This document shows, piece after piece, positions 37,888-47,329 of a stretch of DNA of 64,000 nucleotides (its first letter is position 1; the number at the start of each line of letters is the position of its first letter). The DNA lies in the NCBI GenBank assembly GCA_009676745.1, contig CP046062.1, positions 1,659,501 to 1,723,500 of the forward strand, read 5' to 3'. The DNA is from Leuconostoc mesenteroides subsp. mesenteroides (GTDB lineage: Bacteria; Bacillota; Bacilli; Lactobacillales; Lactobacillaceae). A program made the position numbers and the translations under genes. Under the pieces are notes generated by a model, which saw only the letters and a list, made by a program, of their open reading frames with translations, made no database searches and had not been told where the DNA came from.

Positions 37888-38985
37888 TTATTCTTCGTTT
37901 TCGTCAACAGTTGTAGCAGCTGGTGTTGGATCTAAGCTAGTTGCTGCTTCACTTTCAGATTTAATGTCAATCTTGAATCCGGTTAAACGTGCTGCTAAAC
38001 GAGCATTTTGACCTTTTTTACCGATTGCTAGAGACAGTTGATTATCTGGAACAATAACCGTTACCGCACGGTCGTTAGCTGGATCAAAAATGACATCGGT
38101 TACTTCTGATGGATTCAAAGCGTTCGCAATGTATTGTGCTTCGTCTTCAACCCACTCCACAATATCCATATTTTCACCAGCTAGTTCGTTAACAACGCTT
38201 TGTACGCGTGTGCCACGTTGACCAACCATGGCTCCAACTGGATCTAAGTCAGCATCATGCGTATAGACGGCAATTTTTGAACGGTCACCAGCTTCACGCG
38301 CAATTGACATAATTTGAACGGTACCATCATAAACTTCAGGCACCTCTTGTTCAAACAATCGCTTAACCAAATCAGCCGCTGTCCGCGATACAAAAACTTG
38401 CGGTCCTTTAGCATTGTTTTCGACTTTGTTAACCAATACCTTAATACGATCTCCCATATGATAACGCTCATTGGGCATTTGATCGTTCGGTGCCATTACG
38501 GCTTCTTGATTACCAGGCAAATTCACATATAGGAATCGTGCATCTTGTCGGTCCACTTCACCCGTTATAATTTCATCTTCGTAATCAGAAAACTTATTAT
38601 AAATTGCTTGTCGACCAGCTTCACGCATTTTTTGTACAATCACTTGCTTTGCGGCTTGTGCCGCCATACGACCAAAGTCTTTTGGTGTAACATCAAAGCG
38701 AATCTCATCTCCCGCTTCATATGCTCGATTAATTGTCAATGCATCGGATAATGAAATTTCTATTTCTTCATCTTCAAAATCATCATCTAAAACAACGTGT
38801 TTTACTTGTTTAATACTAATGTTGCCCTTTTTATCGTCAAATGTTGCTTCGACATTATCAGCAGTATTGTATTGCTTCTTGTATGCAGCTTTCAGTGCAT
38901 CCTCAAGTGCTTCGACAACAACTAAACGATCAATTCCTCGTTCTGATTCAAGAGCATTAAGTGCTTCCACTAATTCTTTACTCAT
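37888..38985 (-). CDS. nusA: Transcription termination/antitermination factor NusA
   Basis: 365 residues: NusA N-terminal domain (1-125), S1 domain (EIITGEVDRQDARFLYVNL), KH1 (VGAMVGQRGTRVQSVVNELAGE) and KH2 (LAIGKKGQNARLAARLTG). Short acidic tail without the Gram-negative C-terminal repeats, as usual for Firmicutes. Second gene after rimP. Confidence 0.97.
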   Translation of the reverse strand: MSKELVEALNALESERGIDRLVVVEALEDALKAAYKKQYNTADNVEATFDDKKGNISIKQVKHVVLDDDFEDEEIEISLSDALTINRAYEAGDEIRFDVTPKDFGRMAAQAAKQVIVQKMREAGRQAIYNKFSDYEDEIITGEVDRQDARFLYVNLPGNQEAVMAPNDQMPNERYHMGDRIKVLVNKVENNAKGPQVFVSRTAADLVKRLFEQEVPEVYDGTVQIMSIAREAGDRSKIAVYTHDADLDPVGAMVGQRGTRVQSVVNELAGENMDIVEWVEDEAQYIANALNPSEVTDVIFDPANDRAVTVIVPDNQLSLAIGKKGQNARLAARLTGFKIDIKSESEAATSLDPTPAATTVDENEE

Positions 38986-39009
38986 TTGATTTTCTCCATT
39001 TTTAACGAT

Positions 39010-39486
39010 TTAAAACTGGACATCCAGTATTGCTTTAGCTATTTCGTCAAAGGTTAATGGCAAACGCCCATTGGTTGTCGTCAGCGTCAAGCCGTCTTTG
39101 TTTAAATCAGCAATTTTTCCTTGCCACTTTTTTTGACCTTCTTTGGCAACAAACAAGGATACTAAAATATTTTCATTGGCCTCTTTAGCCCACTCAAAAT
39201 GCCATAATTCCTTCAATGGCCGATCAGCGCCTGGTGATGAAATATCTAAAACATAGGCTTCGGGAATTGGATCTGGATCTACAGCATCTAACAAGTCATT
39301 AACTTCTTGCGTGAATAGTGTCAGATCATTCATCGTAATAAACTGATGATCAGGTTTATCCAGCAAAATTCGTAGAACTCTCTGTCCACCTTCTTTGGTA
39401 AACGTTAAATCCCACAGTAAATCATTATTTGCCTCAATGATTGGCGAAATCAAGTCAGTAACTGTCTGTTCGGTTTTGTTTGCCAT
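39010..39486 (-). CDS. rimP: Ribosome maturation factor RimP
   Basis: 158 residues, with VTDLISPIIEANNDLLWDLTFTKEGGQRVLRILLD and YVLDISSPGADRPLK typical of RimP. First gene of the rimP-nusA-ylxR-ylxQ-infB-rbfA operon, preceded by a leader with an early intrinsic terminator. Confidence 0.95.
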   Translation of the reverse strand: MANKTEQTVTDLISPIIEANNDLLWDLTFTKEGGQRVLRILLDKPDHQFITMNDLTLFTQEVNDLLDAVDPDPIPEAYVLDISSPGADRPLKELWHFEWAKEANENILVSLFVAKEGQKKWQGKIADLNKDGLTLTTTNGRLPLTFDEIAKAILDVQF

Positions 39487-39580
39487 TTATTTTCCCCTTT
39501 CGATGAATAGTTTTGTCAATTACGTTTACTAATATAGCGTTAACACTATCTTATATTGACAATAAGCGTGCTAATCCCAT

Positions 39581-39622
39581 AAAAAATGAGCCGGCCACTT
39601 TTTCAAGTGACCCGCCCATTTA
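39581..39622 (-). promoter_or_regulatory. Attenuator hairpin in the rimP leader
   Basis: Minus strand: AAATGGGC...GCTCATTTTTT enclosing GTCACTTGAAAAAGTGGC, a terminator only some 20-60 nt downstream of the predicted start of the rimP operon. It resembles in position the rimP leader attenuators reported in other Firmicutes. Confidence 0.6.
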
Positions 39623-39649
39623 CAATTGCTATGTAAATTAACTATATTT

Positions 39650-39678
39650 AGTATACCCTATTTATTAAAATAGTGCAA
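39650..39678 (-). promoter_or_regulatory. rimP-nusA-infB operon promoter
   Basis: TTGCAC at 39678-39673 and TATACT at 39655-39650 with a 17-base spacer. Confidence 0.75.
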
Positions 39679-39707
39679 ATTACAGCGAATTTACTTCAAT
39701 AACGTAA

Positions 39708-39733
39708 AAAAGCCCGCAAGCTGGGGCTTTTTA
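39708..39733 (-). terminator. rpsN terminator
   Basis: AAAGCCCCAGC/GCGGGCTTTTTT on the minus strand after rpsN. Confidence 0.7.
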
Positions 39734-39778
39734 CTAGACCTTCAGATAAAGGAACTAAAGATAGACTACTAGTTCTTT

Positions 39779-40048
39779 TTACCAAGAAGCCTTACGAACA
39801 CCAGGAATTTGACCCTTGTGTGCTAATTGACGGAAGTTCAAACGTGACATTCCAAATTCACGCATGTAAGCGTGTGGACGACCATCAATCCAATCACGGT
39901 TATGAACACGTACTGGAGATGAGTCCTTTGGCAAAGCTGCCAATCCAATATAATCACCTGCAGCCTTCAATGCTGCACGCTTGTCAGCATACTTTGCAAC
40001 CAAAGCTTCACGCTTTTGTGCCTTAGCAATTTTTGACTTCTTTGCCAT
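39779..40048 (-). CDS. rpsN: 30S ribosomal protein S14, zinc-independent type
   Basis: 89 residues ending [20 protein letters not shown]. No cysteines, so this is the long C-minus form that needs no zinc, not the 61-residue zinc form of the main ribosomal operon. The start shares one base with the rpmG stop, so rpmG-rpsN form an operon. In Bacillus such paralogues are induced under zinc limitation; no Zur site is obvious to me here. Confidence 0.95.
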   Translation of the reverse strand: MAKKSKIAKAQKREALVAKYADKRAALKAAGDYIGLAALPKDSSPVRVHNRDWIDGRPHAYMREFGMSRLNFRQLAHKGQIPGVRKASW

Positions 40049-40197
40049 TACTTAATCTCCTTAAATGTTACTACTTTGCGAAGTTTTGGTGAGTACTTCT
40101 TTAACTCAAGGCGGTCAGGCGTATTACGACGGTTTTTAGACGTCAAGTAGATACGCTCACCAGTTTCATCATTTCCTAGAACGACGTGGATACGCAT
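40048..40197 (-). CDS. rpmG: 50S ribosomal protein L33, zinc-independent type
   Basis: 49 residues: [20 protein letters not shown] then [20 protein letters not shown] and KVVTFKEIK. Clear L33, without the CxxC pairs of the zinc-binding form. AAGGA lies upstream of the ATG. First gene of a two-gene operon with rpsN. Confidence 0.95.
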   Translation of the reverse strand: MRIHVVLGNDETGERIYLTSKNRRNTPDRLELKKYSPKLRKVVTFKEIK

Positions 40198-40256
40198 AAT
40201 CCTTACTCCTTAGTGTTTTTCTTAAAATTTTTATTTGCTTGTCAATACAAATAACT

Positions 40257-40285
40257 ATTATACATGAACCGATTACCAGTGTAAA
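40257..40285 (-). promoter_or_regulatory. rpmG-rpsN promoter
   Basis: TTTACA at 40285-40280 and TATAAT at 40262-40257, spacer 17. Confidence 0.65.
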
Positions 40286-40362
40286 GGTCTATGAATAAAT
40301 TTATTAACATTTTATCCACAAAAAATTCACAATTTGAATGGATCGTATTTATTACTTATTTT

Positions 40363-41268
40363 TTAGAATTGGTTTTCCAATGGTGGAACTACTTGCTTTT
40401 TTCTAGAAACAACACCAGGTAGATCAATTACATTATTGTCAAGCTTTTGATCAAACGCTGCTTCGATTGATTGAGCAGCATCCCCAATGTACAAGCCTTT
40501 AGAGTTTGAATTCAAGATATCAGTAATCACAAACAAAAAGTCTTCATAACCTTCCTCTGCAATTGCTGCTTCAATTCCTGCCTGACGAGATAATACTTCA
40601 TCAATATCAACAGTATTGACTTGACCAATTCGGAACTGGTGCCCACCCATTTCAAATGATTTGGCATCACCATCAATTAATTCTTTGTCAGTGCGTGACG
40701 ATAAATCTGTTCCAGCTTTCAATAAATCTAAACCATAGGCAACATAATCTTCAAGACCGGCAATCTTAGCTAATTCTTCCAAAGCAGGTTGGTCGTATGA
40801 TGTTGTGGTTGGACTCTTGAGTAATAACGTGTCAGATATAATTGCTGAAGCTAATAGACCGGCAATTTCTGCAGGGATAACAATATTTGCTTGTTTGAAC
40901 TCATAGTACAAAATAGTTGCTACAGAGCCCCATGGCTTAGCAGTGATATACAGGGGTGTAGAATTTGTGAACGAAAACTTGTGATGATCGTAAATGTTTT
41001 CCACGGTAACGTCAGCTAAATTATCAATTGACTGTGCAGCTTCATTATGGTCAACTAAAACAACTGTCTCTGTATCAGCCTCAGAAATCACACGAAGTGG
41101 CTTAACTTTAAAATAATCTAACGCGAATTGCGTTTCAGCGTTGGGTTCACCTTGTGCGACTGCTTCTGTATCCTGCCCTTGTTGGTTCAATAAATAACTT
41201 GCAGCGATTGCTGATGCGATTGTATCTGTATCTGGGTTCTTGTGCCCAAAAACTAAAGTCTTAGCCAT
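40363..41268 (-). CDS. ppaC: Manganese-dependent inorganic pyrophosphatase (family II)
   Basis: 301 residues of the DHH family. Metal-binding motifs: FGHKNPDTDTIASAIA (His9, Asp13, Asp15), LVDHNEAAQ and YDHHKF. C-terminal DHHA2 domain ends with SRKKQVVPPLENQF, holding the substrate-binding basic residues. Hydrolyses pyrophosphate from biosynthesis. ATG at 41268 follows AGGAG. Confidence 0.96.
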   Translation of the reverse strand: MAKTLVFGHKNPDTDTIASAIAASYLLNQQGQDTEAVAQGEPNAETQFALDYFKVKPLRVISEADTETVVLVDHNEAAQSIDNLADVTVENIYDHHKFSFTNSTPLYITAKPWGSVATILYYEFKQANIVIPAEIAGLLASAIISDTLLLKSPTTTSYDQPALEELAKIAGLEDYVAYGLDLLKAGTDLSSRTDKELIDGDAKSFEMGGHQFRIGQVNTVDIDEVLSRQAGIEAAIAEEGYEDFLFVITDILNSNSKGLYIGDAAQSIEAAFDQKLDNNVIDLPGVVSRKKQVVPPLENQF

Positions 41269-41314
41269 TAGTTTATCTCCTAGCATTTTATATTCTTATT
41301 TTAACAAAAACTAA

Positions 41315-43753
41315 TCATTTTGTCTCAGAAATTGTTAGCGGTTTTATAATCCACGGTTCACCATTTTTATCAGTGTCAATAACGTACTGTCCATTGCCAA
41401 TACGTTGTGACTCATGATAATCGCTTAATTGTAATTCTTGAACTTGATAACGCTTTGTCAAAATAGACAGTGCTTTCACATCGCTATCAAATATTGTCGC
41501 CGTGGCAACTTTATAAGCCACAGTTTTCTTCTGTGTGAAAATGAGAACGCCTTTATTACCACGCTTTGAATGATTAATTAACGATACTGGCATATACTTA
41601 AATGCGCCATTTTCAGCAACAATAGCAACACTTTGTTCATTATCAGTAATAAACAGTGCAGCTTTGATTGTGTCATCAGCACGTAAATCCATTGCTTTGA
41701 CACCAGAGGTACGGGAACCGATTTCTGGCACCTCTTTTATCGCATACCGTAAACCGACACCATTATGTGACAACAATAGTACATTTTGGTTTTGAACATT
41801 TTGGAAGTATGTAACATTAACAACGTAGCTCACATCTTTTTTAAGCTTAATGGCCATCGAAGACTTCTTTTTATAGGCTTTTGGCACTATATCTGCTAAA
41901 GTTGTTTGTTTAATAAATCCATCATTTGAAACTATTGTAAATGCGCCACCCTGTTCGATACTGTCTACAGCAATTGCTTTAATCACAACTTCGTCTTTAT
42001 CCCAATTCGAAAGTTGCTGTGAAAAATGTTCGCCAGTATCTTTCCACTTTGTATCAGGCAATTCATGTACCGGTCGATAAATAACATTTCCCTTGTTAGT
42101 GAACATAAACAAATGATTTGTGGTGTTTAGAGTCCCTTGGAAAACAACTAAATCATCTTCTGCTAAACCATTTTCATTATCCGAAGCTTTGAAGGAACGC
42201 AAAGATGAACGTTTGTAGTAACCATTGCGTGATACCAGCACTTGAACATCTTCTTCAGCAATCGTTACTGCTGTATCAATTACTAAATTCTCAACTTCTG
42301 CTTCAATGACACTGCGTCGTGGTGAAGAATAGGCCGCAGTAATTGCTTTAATTTCTTCACGAATAACATCTTTCAACGCTGACTCTTCGTGAATAATTTG
42401 GTTCAAACGATTAATTTTATCATTCAACTGAGAAAACTCTTCTTCTAATTGCGTCACATCTGTGTTAGTCAATCGATACAATTGTAACGTAACAATGGCT
42501 TCAGCTTGTGCTTGTGTAAACTCAAAACGATTAATTAAGTTTTGTGTAGCATCTTTACGATTTTTAGAGGCTCGAATGGTAGCAACAACTTCATCTAATA
42601 TAGAAAGCATGCGGATTAAGCCTTCAACAATATGTTGCCGTGCTTGAGCCTTGGCTAATTCATACGCTGAACGCTTTAGTACAACCTCTTTTCGGAACGA
42701 AAGGAAAGCTTCTAAGCCAGCCTTCAAACCAACGTGTACGGGTCGTTGGTTATGAATAGCAACCATATTGAAGTTATAAGATATCTGTAAATCAGTTTTT
42801 TTGAACAAATAAGTCAAAATACCGTTGGCATTTGCTTCCTTGGATAGCTCAATAACAATAGACATTCCTTCACGATCGGATTCATCGCGGACTTCTGCAA
42901 TACCAGTTACTTCCTTATTCAATCGGATAGCATCAATTTTTGATACCAAATTTGACTTAACAACCTCATAAGGCAATTCAGTAATTTCAATTTTCTTCTT
43001 GCCAGCGCGCAGATCAGATATTTCTGTCTTAGCACGAACAACAATTTTACCACGTCCTGTTTTGTAAGCTTTTTTTATACCATCTAGTCCCTGAATAATC
43101 CCGCCAGTTGGAAAATCAGGACCTTTTACATAGCGCATTAATTGCGATAAAGTAGCGGTTGGGTGGTCAAGTAAGTAGATTAATGCGGCATTGATTTCTT
43201 TCAAGTTATGTGGCGGAATTTCTGTTGCATATCCCGCTGAAATACCAGTTGCACCGTTAATAAAAAGACTAGGAATACGGGAAGGTAACACCGTTGGCTC
43301 ATAAGTTGTGTCATCAAAGTTCAAAACCATATCTACAGTTTCTTGCCCTAAATCCGCCATCATTTCACCAGCAATTTTTGACAATCGTGCTTCTGTATAC
43401 CGCATTGCCGCAGCCGGATCATTGTCCACTGAACCATTATTACCGTTCATGTCTATCAGCGGTTCACGAACTTTCCAATCCTGAGATAAACGTACCATGG
43501 CTTCATAAATTGATGAGTCACCGTGCGGATGGAAATTACCCATTACGTTACCCACAGATTTTGCTGATTTGCGATATGGATGATCATAGGTGTTTCCATC
43601 CTGATCCATTGCAAACAAAATACGCCGTTGCACTGGCTTCAATCCATCTCGAATGTCTGGCAAAGCACGTTCTTGAATTATATATTTTGAATAGCGCCCA
43701 AAGCGCTCCCCCATCACTGCTTCAAGTGAGAGTTCGGTTATACGATCTGCCAT
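41315..43753 (-). CDS. parC: DNA topoisomerase IV subunit A
   Basis: 812 residues. Catalytic Tyr in AAMRYTEARLS near residue 118, quinolone-determining region HPHGDSSIYEAMVR near 77-90 with Ser and Glu at the sensitive positions (wild-type-like). The C-terminal beta-pinwheel has several GxxxYRxxxxE-type blades. AAGGAG precedes the ATG. 140 bases after parE. Confidence 0.96.
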   Translation of the reverse strand: MADRITELSLEAVMGERFGRYSKYIIQERALPDIRDGLKPVQRRILFAMDQDGNTYDHPYRKSAKSVGNVMGNFHPHGDSSIYEAMVRLSQDWKVREPLIDMNGNNGSVDNDPAAAMRYTEARLSKIAGEMMADLGQETVDMVLNFDDTTYEPTVLPSRIPSLFINGATGISAGYATEIPPHNLKEINAALIYLLDHPTATLSQLMRYVKGPDFPTGGIIQGLDGIKKAYKTGRGKIVVRAKTEISDLRAGKKKIEITELPYEVVKSNLVSKIDAIRLNKEVTGIAEVRDESDREGMSIVIELSKEANANGILTYLFKKTDLQISYNFNMVAIHNQRPVHVGLKAGLEAFLSFRKEVVLKRSAYELAKAQARQHIVEGLIRMLSILDEVVATIRASKNRKDATQNLINRFEFTQAQAEAIVTLQLYRLTNTDVTQLEEEFSQLNDKINRLNQIIHEESALKDVIREEIKAITAAYSSPRRSVIEAEVENLVIDTAVTIAEEDVQVLVSRNGYYKRSSLRSFKASDNENGLAEDDLVVFQGTLNTTNHLFMFTNKGNVIYRPVHELPDTKWKDTGEHFSQQLSNWDKDEVVIKAIAVDSIEQGGAFTIVSNDGFIKQTTLADIVPKAYKKKSSMAIKLKKDVSYVVNVTYFQNVQNQNVLLLSHNGVGLRYAIKEVPEIGSRTSGVKAMDLRADDTIKAALFITDNEQSVAIVAENGAFKYMPVSLINHSKRGNKGVLIFTQKKTVAYKVATATIFDSDVKALSILTKRYQVQELQLSDYHESQRIGNGQYVIDTDKNGEPWIIKPLTISETK

Positions 43754-43893
43754 CTAAGTGCGGTTCTCCTTGATTAAAACATCTATAAAATAATTAATTA
43801 CAAAAAAATGTAATAGCAAATTTTATCTAAAATATTAAGTAATACCTAATCATCTTTAAATAGTCAGCCATTCTTATCTAGTGACGATTGAAA

Positions 43894-45957
43894 TCAATTG
43901 TCACCATTCTGCCAAGTCTTAATGACTGGCACACTTTTTTGTTCTTTAAATTTTGTGCCAGATTCATGATTGCGCGCTTTTTCAAAAACATCACTAGATT
44001 TTGTATCATCTCCATCAACAGTGTCTAGAATCGACCCAGCTTCATCCAATGTAAAATGAACATTGGCTTCAATCCATTCACGTCGCGGATCGACTTTATC
44101 ACCCATCAACGTAGTGACACGTTTTTCAGCTGATACAGCATCATCAATTTTAACACGTATTAATGTTCTTGATTCGGGATTCATGGTCGTTTCCCATAAT
44201 AATGGCGCATTCATCTCACCAAGTCCCTTGAAACGTGTTAATTCATAACGCGCGTCATTTTGATTCGTGATTGATTCTAACTCATCATTAGTCCAGGCAA
44301 ATTGATCTGCCAGTTTCTTGGAAGAGTACTTGACGCGGTATAATGGTGGCAAGGCTATGTAGACACGTCCTGCTTCAATTAATGGCCGCATATACTTATA
44401 AAAGAATGTTAATAGCAAGGTTTGAATGTGCGCCCCATCATCATCGGCATCTGTCATAATGATAATTTTGTTAAATGAAGCATCTTCAACTTTAAAATCA
44501 TTTCCAACACCACCACCAATTGCATAAATCAATGTTGATATTTCTTCATTTTTTAGAATATCTGCTAACTTAGCTTTTTCAGTGTTTAGTACTTTTCCAC
44601 GTAGTGGCAAAATAGCTTGAAATTTACGGTCACGTCCTTGCTTTGCAGAGCCTCCGGCTGAATCACCCTCGACTAGAAAAAGCTCATTTTTATCAGCATT
44701 TTTAGACTGAGCAGGTGCTAACTTACCAGAAAGCAGACGATCTTTCGCCCCTTTAGTTTTACCTGTGCGACTTTCATCGCGAGCACGGCGAGCTGCTTCT
44801 CGAGCTTCGCGCGCACGAAGTGCCTTACGGATTAAGTTTTGTCCGAAGTCACCATTTTCCATTAAGAAGCGTCCAAGAATTTCATTAACAACAGAGTCAA
44901 CGATACCACGTGCTTCCGGTGTTCCTAACTTATCTTTAGTCTGCCCCTCGAACTGCAAAAATTGTTCTGGAACACGCAGTGAAATAACAGCCGATAAACC
45001 TTCTCGGACATCCGTTCCTTCTAAGTTTTTATCTTTATCTTTCAGTAAGTTGACTTTACGCGCATACTCGTTAAATGCTTTTGTCCATGCAGTTCTGAAA
45101 CCTACTTCATGGGTACCACCATCTTGCGTGCGAACATTATTAACAAATGATAGAAGCGTTTCTGAGTAGCCATCATTATATTGCGCAGCTACATCGACAA
45201 CAATTCCTTCCTGCTGACCTTCAAAAGTCATAACGGGTCCGATAGTCTCTTTGTCTTCATTCAAAAAGCCCACAAAAGCTTCGAGACCTTTTTCATAATG
45301 ATATTCTTCAGCACGGATTGGGTCAACGCGCTCATCCGTTAGTATAAACTTAACACCACTCATCAAAAATGATGATTCACGCAAACGTTCTGCTAAAATA
45401 TCAAATTTATAAACTGTCGCACTAAAAATCTTCGCATCTGGCTTAAAAGTAACTGTCGTCCCTGTTGGTTCCTTAGTTTTACCCAAATCTCGTAAGGTGC
45501 CAACTGGCTTACCACCATCGACGAAATCTTCTTGCCATTTATGGCCTTCGCGAACAATAGTTACCGTTAAACTTTCTGATAATGCATTAACAACAGAAGA
45601 ACCAACACCGTGTAACCCACCTGAAGTCGCATAGCCGCCTTGACCAAACTTTCCACCAGCATGTAAAACTGTTAAAATAACTTCTGGTGTGGGTTTTCCA
45701 GACTCGTGCATACCAATTGGCATGCCACGACCAAAGTCCTGTACTGTGATAGCATTATTCTTATGTATCGTAACACGAATTTCATTTCCATAGCCACCAA
45801 GCGCTTCATCAACAGCATTGTCTACAATTTCATAAACTAGGTGGTGCAAGCCACGACCATCCGTTGAACCGATATACATTCCTGGACGCTTACGAACGGC
45901 CTCAAGTCCTTCTAAAATTTTTATTGAATCTGAATCATAATGATTTTTTTCTGGCAT
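43894..45957 (-). CDS. parE: DNA topoisomerase IV subunit B
   Basis: 687 residues: GHKL ATPase domain (EIVDNAVDEALGGYG, GRGMPIG, GGLHGVGSSVVNALS), transducer, and TOPRIM domain (FLVEGDSAGGSAKQGRDRKFQAILPLRGKVLN). Neighbouring parC identifies it as ParE rather than GyrB. Its promoter (46043-46015) is followed by a LexA-like palindrome in the 5' untranslated region. Confidence 0.95.
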   Translation of the reverse strand: MPEKNHYDSDSIKILEGLEAVRKRPGMYIGSTDGRGLHHLVYEIVDNAVDEALGGYGNEIRVTIHKNNAITVQDFGRGMPIGMHESGKPTPEVILTVLHAGGKFGQGGYATSGGLHGVGSSVVNALSESLTVTIVREGHKWQEDFVDGGKPVGTLRDLGKTKEPTGTTVTFKPDAKIFSATVYKFDILAERLRESSFLMSGVKFILTDERVDPIRAEEYHYEKGLEAFVGFLNEDKETIGPVMTFEGQQEGIVVDVAAQYNDGYSETLLSFVNNVRTQDGGTHEVGFRTAWTKAFNEYARKVNLLKDKDKNLEGTDVREGLSAVISLRVPEQFLQFEGQTKDKLGTPEARGIVDSVVNEILGRFLMENGDFGQNLIRKALRAREAREAARRARDESRTGKTKGAKDRLLSGKLAPAQSKNADKNELFLVEGDSAGGSAKQGRDRKFQAILPLRGKVLNTEKAKLADILKNEEISTLIYAIGGGVGNDFKVEDASFNKIIIMTDADDDGAHIQTLLLTFFYKYMRPLIEAGRVYIALPPLYRVKYSSKKLADQFAWTNDELESITNQNDARYELTRFKGLGEMNAPLLWETTMNPESRTLIRVKIDDAVSAEKRVTTLMGDKVDPRREWIEANVHFTLDEAGSILDTVDGDDTKSSDVFEKARNHESGTKFKEQKSVPVIKTWQNGDN

Positions 45958-45976
45958 ATTAATCTATCCTTCGATA

Positions 45977-45994
45977 CACGAACCAGTGTTCGTG
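45977..45994. promoter_or_regulatory. Candidate LexA (SOS) box upstream of parE
   Basis: Perfect palindrome CACGAAC-CAGT-GTTCGTG. The core CGAAC-N4-GTTCG matches the Gram-positive LexA/DinR half-sites (GAAC-N4-GTTC). It lies between the parE promoter and start codon. Confidence 0.55.
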
Positions 45995-46014
45995 CGCTAA
46001 TGTCAATCTACTTT

Positions 46015-46043
46015 ATCATAGATGAAAATTTTGTTTCTGACAA
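46015..46043 (-). promoter_or_regulatory. parE-parC promoter
   Basis: TTGTCA at 46043-46038 and TATGAT at 46020-46015, spacer 17. Confidence 0.75.
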
Positions 46044-46134
46044 GTGTCAATATTTTATTTTTAACTAAGTTATGCCATATACTACTTAAATATATGGTAA
46101 ACTTGTACTTGCTTTTATATTAAAGGGGTTTTTT

Positions 46135-46749
46135 ATGTTTACTACTATATTAATGTTTATACTCTCTTACTTGGTAGGATCTCTTGTTCCAGGATTTTGG
46201 GTAGGTAAGATTTTTTACCATAAAGATATTCGTGATGAGGGGTCTGGTAACATTGGTACTACCAATTCATTTCGTGTTTTGGGTGTCCGAGCCGGTATAA
46301 CTGTATTGGCACTTGATATGCTTAAAGGTACTGCAGCTGGCTTGCTGCCTTTATTATTCCATAGTAGCATTAATCCAATGTTAGTGGGTATTGGCGCTAT
46401 ACTGGGACATACGTTCTCCATCTGGATTGGCTTTAAAGGCGGTAAAGCAGTTGCTACTTCAGCTGGTGTATTACTAGCCTATAACCCCATATTCTTCATC
46501 ATCATTATCGGTATTTTCGTTATTTTATTATCAATCAGTTCAATGGTATCCCTGAGCTCTATGATTAGTTTCTCATGCGCTGTCATCATATCACTATACT
46601 ATCATGATTGGATACTGACGATGGTTGCAATCATATTGACCATTTTTGTTTTTTACCGTCACCGTACAAATATTTCACGAATCAAAAATGGTACAGAAAG
46701 TACTATACCATTTGGTTGGTACTATAACCACAAGAAAAGCGCTCATTGA
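46135..46749 (+). CDS. plsY: Glycerol-3-phosphate acyltransferase PlsY
   Basis: 204 residues with five membrane helices. The three cytoplasmic PlsY motifs are present: [15 protein letters not shown], the [10 protein letters not shown] phosphate-binding loop and the [11 protein letters not shown] block. Transfers acyl from acyl-phosphate to glycerol-3-phosphate in phospholipid synthesis. Divergent from parE, as in many Firmicutes. Confidence 0.95.
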   Translation: MFTTILMFILSYLVGSLVPGFWVGKIFYHKDIRDEGSGNIGTTNSFRVLGVRAGITVLALDMLKGTAAGLLPLLFHSSINPMLVGIGAILGHTFSIWIGFKGGKAVATSAGVLLAYNPIFFIIIIGIFVILLSISSMVSLSSMISFSCAVIISLYYHDWILTMVAIILTIFVFYRHRTNISRIKNGTESTIPFGWYYNHKKSAH

Positions 46750-46762
46750 GCGCTTTTTGTAT
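46735..46762. terminator. Shared terminator across the plsY and dtd stop codons
   Basis: Perfect palindrome AAAGCGCTC-ATT-GAGCGCTTT; the plsY stop TGA and the last dtd codons lie in it, and the two convergent genes overlap by seven bases. Confidence 0.75.
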
Positions 46763-47192
46763 CGAATAGAATTGTTACCGGTCCATCATTTGTTAAACTA
46801 ACTTGCATATCCGCTCCAAATTCTCCAGTTTCAACCTGTAAACCACTTTTCCTTAATGTCATATTGAATCGGTCATACATAACAGTCGCAAATTCTGGCG
46901 CCCCTGCCTTAGTAAAACTTGGACGATTTCCTTTTTTAGTATCAGCAAATAACGTAAACTGTGAGATAGATAAAATAGTACCAGAAATATCTTCTATACT
47001 GCGATTCATACGGCCGTTTTCATCTTCAAAAATTCGTAAATTATGTATTTTTCGAACTAAATAATCTATATCTGCTTGTTCGTCACCGTCAGCAACCCCA
47101 ACTAACAATAGATACCCTTTGTTAATTGCTCCTTTTACTTGATCGTCAACTTTAACACTAGCTTTATTTACACGTTGCAATACAACTTTCAT
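46743..47192 (-). CDS. dtd: D-aminoacyl-tRNA deacylase
   Basis: 149 residues. Signature [17 protein letters not shown] (SQFTL motif) and the C-terminal NDGPVTI (Gly-cisPro motif is in this form). Removes D-amino acids from mischarged tRNA. Downstream of rel, as in many Firmicutes, but separated from it by a terminator. Confidence 0.96.
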   Translation of the reverse strand: MKVVLQRVNKASVKVDDQVKGAINKGYLLLVGVADGDEQADIDYLVRKIHNLRIFEDENGRMNRSIEDISGTILSISQFTLFADTKKGNRPSFTKAGAPEFATVMYDRFNMTLRKSGLQVETGEFGADMQVSLTNDGPVTILFDTKSAQ

Positions 47193-47286
47193 ATTATCTC
47201 CATTCTCAAACTACATTTCCTTTTTAACATAATACGTGAAAAAGGATACCCTATCAAGGCCATTTAAACGACTTCCGATTTTCATC

Positions 47287-47320
47287 AAAAAAGCCTCAAA
47301 ATTTTCCACTTGAGGCTTAC
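47287..47320 (-). terminator. rel terminator
   Basis: AAGCCTCAA/TTGAGGCTT with TTTTTT on the minus strand, ten bases after the rel stop. Confidence 0.8.
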
Positions 47321-47329
47321 TAATATATT

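Noticed and set aside
43294-43773. 159-codon frame opposite the 5' end of parC
   Set aside because: Shadow of a conserved catalytic region; the sense strand encodes parC unambiguously.
44765-45169. 134-codon frame opposite parE
   Set aside because: Shadow of parE, rich in Arg and Ser, without start signals.
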